DNA of 16,948 bases, from assembly GCA_944391635.1 (NCBI GenBank), contig CALXUL010000274.1, positions 1 through 16,948 of the forward strand, read 5' to 3'. Under the pieces are notes generated by a model, which was given only the letters and a program-made list of their open reading frames with translations, was not told the DNA's origin and searched no databases. The DNA comes from an uncultured Clostridia bacterium. GTDB lineage: Bacteria; Bacillota; Clostridia; UBA1381. Below are positions 15,338 through 16,948 of the stretch, piece after piece (positions within the stretch are counted from its first letter, which is position 1; every line of letters begins with the position of its first letter). A program made the position numbers and the translations under genes.

Positions 15338-16513
15338 TTACCTTCCCATACAAGCGTAAAAAACATTTCTGAGCCGCGGCTGATAGTATTCCTCCTGCGG
15401 GTTTAACATATGATGTGCGTAAAAATATGAAAAACCGTTTTCATTATCAGCTAAAAGCGTCGCTCCTGCCGCGCCGCCCCAGCCAAATTCTCCAACCGGT
15501 CCGAGCGAGCCGCTCTTTGCTCTGTCAATAAGCGTCCTTACCCCAAGACCATAACCATAGCCTTTTAACTGACTCCAATTAAAGTTTTTCATACACTCAT
15601 CATTAAGCTGGTTTGTACTCATCAGCTCTACAGCTGCTTTAGATAATATCTGTTCGCCATTTCGAGCCTTGCCCCCATTTGCAAGAGAGTCCGCAAATAT
15701 CGCATAATCCGAAATCGATGTTATAATTCCGGCTCCGCCGCTGTCAAATTCGAGACCTTCACCATACTTTAAATCTGTTCCGACATTTTCAAAATATCCA
15801 GTCTTTTTACCCGAACAAATCTGCGCCGAAACAATATCCGACATTTCCTCGTCAGTTCTATAAAGATATTGCTGAGCCATCCTGCCTTTTACAGTTTCAT
15901 CAGGATAATAATAAACCTTTGCGCCGATAGGCTCAAAAATATTCTTTTTAGCATATTCTGAGAACCTTGTCCCTGAAATCACCTCAACCACTGCCGCAAG
16001 CACATCGTGCGCAAGCGAATAACTCCATTTTGTTCCCGGCTCATATATGAGCGGTTCATTGGAAATGGCTTTTGCAAGCTGAACCGCAGAAACTTTGCCT
16101 CCCGTTTTATTTTTAAGTTCTATTATGCTTGGGCTGTTAAAATCATATGTAAAACCTGCCGTATGCGTAAACAGCTGCCTTATGGTTATAGGCGATTTTG
16201 CCTTTATTACATCGCCATTATCATATTTTATATTCATATTGCGGTATTCCGGCAAAAAATCATACAGCGGGTCATCAAGCAAAAACGCGCCCTTTTCATA
16301 AAGCTGAAGTGCCGCAGTAACCGTCGCTACTTTGGAGCAGGAATAAATATTCAAAAGTTCATCTCCCTGCATTTTAATCTTATTTTCTAAATCAGAATAC
16401 CCGGCACTGTATCTATATACTTCTTTATGCTTATGATAAATTACAATTGAATTTCCAGGAACCTTACACTCGGTAAGATAATCCATAAAATCCTTCATCA
16501 GCTTAAAATCCAT
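15338..16513 (-). CDS. Beta-lactamase-fold serine hydrolase (class C/EstB type), cytosolic
   Basis: This 391-residue protein is of the serine beta-lactamase-related family, which includes class C beta-lactamases, DD-peptidases and esterases such as EstB. The nucleophile motif SxxK is Ser58-Cys-Ser-Lys61. The second motif is Tyr165-Ser (WSYSLAHD), and the third is a GWGG at 344-347 in place of the KTG of true beta-lactamases, as in esterase-like members. Between them lie the typical ITIRQLFTHTAGF and YEPGTKWSYS blocks. There is no signal peptide or membrane segment, so an intracellular esterase, amidase or peptide hydrolase is more likely than penicillin resistance; the substrate is unknown. 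The ATG at 16513 has a consensus-like promoter upstream. Its ribosome site is not ideal: AAAGGA is 11 bases away, and GAAGG is too close. The gene stands alone. Confidence 0.9.
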   Translation of the reverse strand: MDFKLMKDFMDYLTECKVPGNSIVIYHKHKEVYRYSAGYSDLENKIKMQGDELLNIYSCSKVATVTAALQLYEKGAFLLDDPLYDFLPEYRNMNIKYDNGDVIKAKSPITIRQLFTHTAGFTYDFNSPSIIELKNKTGGKVSAVQLAKAISNEPLIYEPGTKWSYSLAHDVLAAVVEVISGTRFSEYAKKNIFEPIGAKVYYYPDETVKGRMAQQYLYRTDEEMSDIVSAQICSGKKTGYFENVGTDLKYGEGLEFDSGGAGIITSISDYAIFADSLANGGKARNGEQILSKAAVELMSTNQLNDECMKNFNWSQLKGYGYGLGVRTLIDRAKSGSLGPVGEFGWGGAAGATLLADNENGFSYFYAHHMLNPQEEYYQPRLRNVFYACMGR

Positions 16514-16567
16514 ACCTTCACAAATCCTTTCTCAAATCTATCGCCGAAATTAAATTATCTGTAATTA

Positions 16568-16596
16568 ATAATACCAGTATTTGATTACTTTGTCAA
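16568..16596 (-). promoter_or_regulatory. Promoter for the serine hydrolase gene
   Basis: Minus strand TTGACA (16596-16591), a 17-base spacer and TATTAT (16573-16568), with an extended -10 TGG before the -10. It lies about 55 bases before the ATG, just downstream of the terminator of the preceding gene, which supports an independent transcript. Confidence 0.8.
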
Positions 16597-16602
16597 TTTA
16601 TT

Positions 16603-16635
16603 AAAAAAAGGTAGTCTTTTTTGACTACCCTTTTT
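16603..16635 (-). terminator. Intrinsic terminator of the partial permease gene
   Basis: A 7-bp core, ggtagtc/gactacc (16610-16616 with 16623-16629), has a 6-base loop and A/T extensions on both sides. The extension is interrupted by one unpaired base at 16630. On the minus strand the stem is followed by a run of seven T. The TAG stop of the gene at 16625 lies inside the first arm. Confidence 0.85.
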
Positions 16636-16948
16636 GATGCGAACGTGATGGGTTTTCTAAAATAAGCCCTATTATCATAATAACCGCAAATACCAATAAA
16701 TATGCTATTACCGCACTGCGGTGCGCCGCACATGCCGCAACTATCATAAACACCGAGCCGCATATGGCTGCCGCAGGAGCGATAAACCTTTTAAATACCC
16801 CCAGCTCTTTATTTTGCATAAGACGTATAAAAATAGGTATATAAAACGCATAAAGCGTGATAACCGGCATCTCAGAAGAATCAAAGGAAAAGGGTCCAAA
16901 CCAGGGATTTGGCAGATTTGCGCCGTAAAAGAAAAAAAGCCAGAATCC
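16625..16948 (-). CDS. C-terminal end of a multi-spanning membrane protein, probably an amino-acid permease (APC type)
   Basis: The frame is open to the right edge of the window, so the gene starts outside it; 107 residues are visible before TAG. A short loop (NLPNPWFGPFSFDSSE) is followed by three hydrophobic helices at about 27-43, 55-74 and 78-96 of the visible part. A basic segment (KELGVFKRFIAP) lies between the first two, and the tail is short and polar. This pattern, with KRF before a Pro-containing helix, resembles the last helices of APC-superfamily amino-acid permeases of Clostridia. That is recall of family appearance rather than a diagnostic motif, and another transporter family is possible. 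The stop codon sits within the terminator hairpin. Confidence 0.5.
   Translation of the reverse strand, partial: GFWLFFFYGANLPNPWFGPFSFDSSEMPVITLYAFYIPIFIRLMQNKELGVFKRFIAPAAAICGSVFMIVAACAAHRSAVIAYLLVFAVIMIIGLILENPSRSHQKG

Overview
The window (about 17 kb, roughly 40% G+C by eye) looks like chromosomal DNA of a low-G+C Gram-positive bacterium, most likely a member of class Clostridia (Bacillota). The grounds are a secA-prfB pair in the order known from Bacillota, sigma-A type promoters at or close to TTGACA/TATAAT, strong purine-rich ribosome binding sites, S-layer-homology (SLH) repeats, and a MATE exporter and a MacB-type ABC exporter of Bacillota type. I see no phage, transposon, CRISPR, tRNA or rRNA sequence. 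The region is gene-dense, and genes on the two strands are separated by symmetric intrinsic terminators.

Layout. 2-337 (+): the 3' end of lysA (diaminopimelate decarboxylase). 501-5889 (-): prfB, with its programmed +1 frameshift, behind secA, and upstream of these a MATE-family exporter with its own consensus promoter. 6142-8358 (+): an AMP-forming acyl-CoA synthetase, then a small coiled-coil/zinc-ribbon protein. 8407-14576 (-): the most distinctive part, one apparent transcription unit reading periplasmic-adaptor-like membrane fusion protein -> ABC ATPase -> MacB-type permease -> SLH-domain envelope protein. 14785-15273 (+): greA, divergent from that operon, with a perfect consensus promoter. 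15338-16513 (-): a cytosolic beta-lactamase-fold serine hydrolase. 16625-16948 (-): the C-terminal end of a multi-spanning membrane protein that resembles an amino-acid (APC-type) permease.

How the genes relate. lysA, prfB, secA and greA are housekeeping genes (lysine/peptidoglycan precursor, translation termination, protein export, transcript cleavage). The four-cistron exporter unit is the accessory part. Its adaptor is unusual in carrying two tandem copies of the lipoyl/barrel unit and a Gly/Met-rich tail. Its last gene is a secreted SLH protein, which ties an exporter to the cell surface. That SLH reading frame is interrupted by a single in-frame TAG followed at once by ATG. Without the TAG it would be one 772-residue protein. 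The three observations I rate highest are this amber interruption, the duplicated adaptor and the operon as a possible envelope exporter module. No strong case for a wholly new defence or RNA system is visible.
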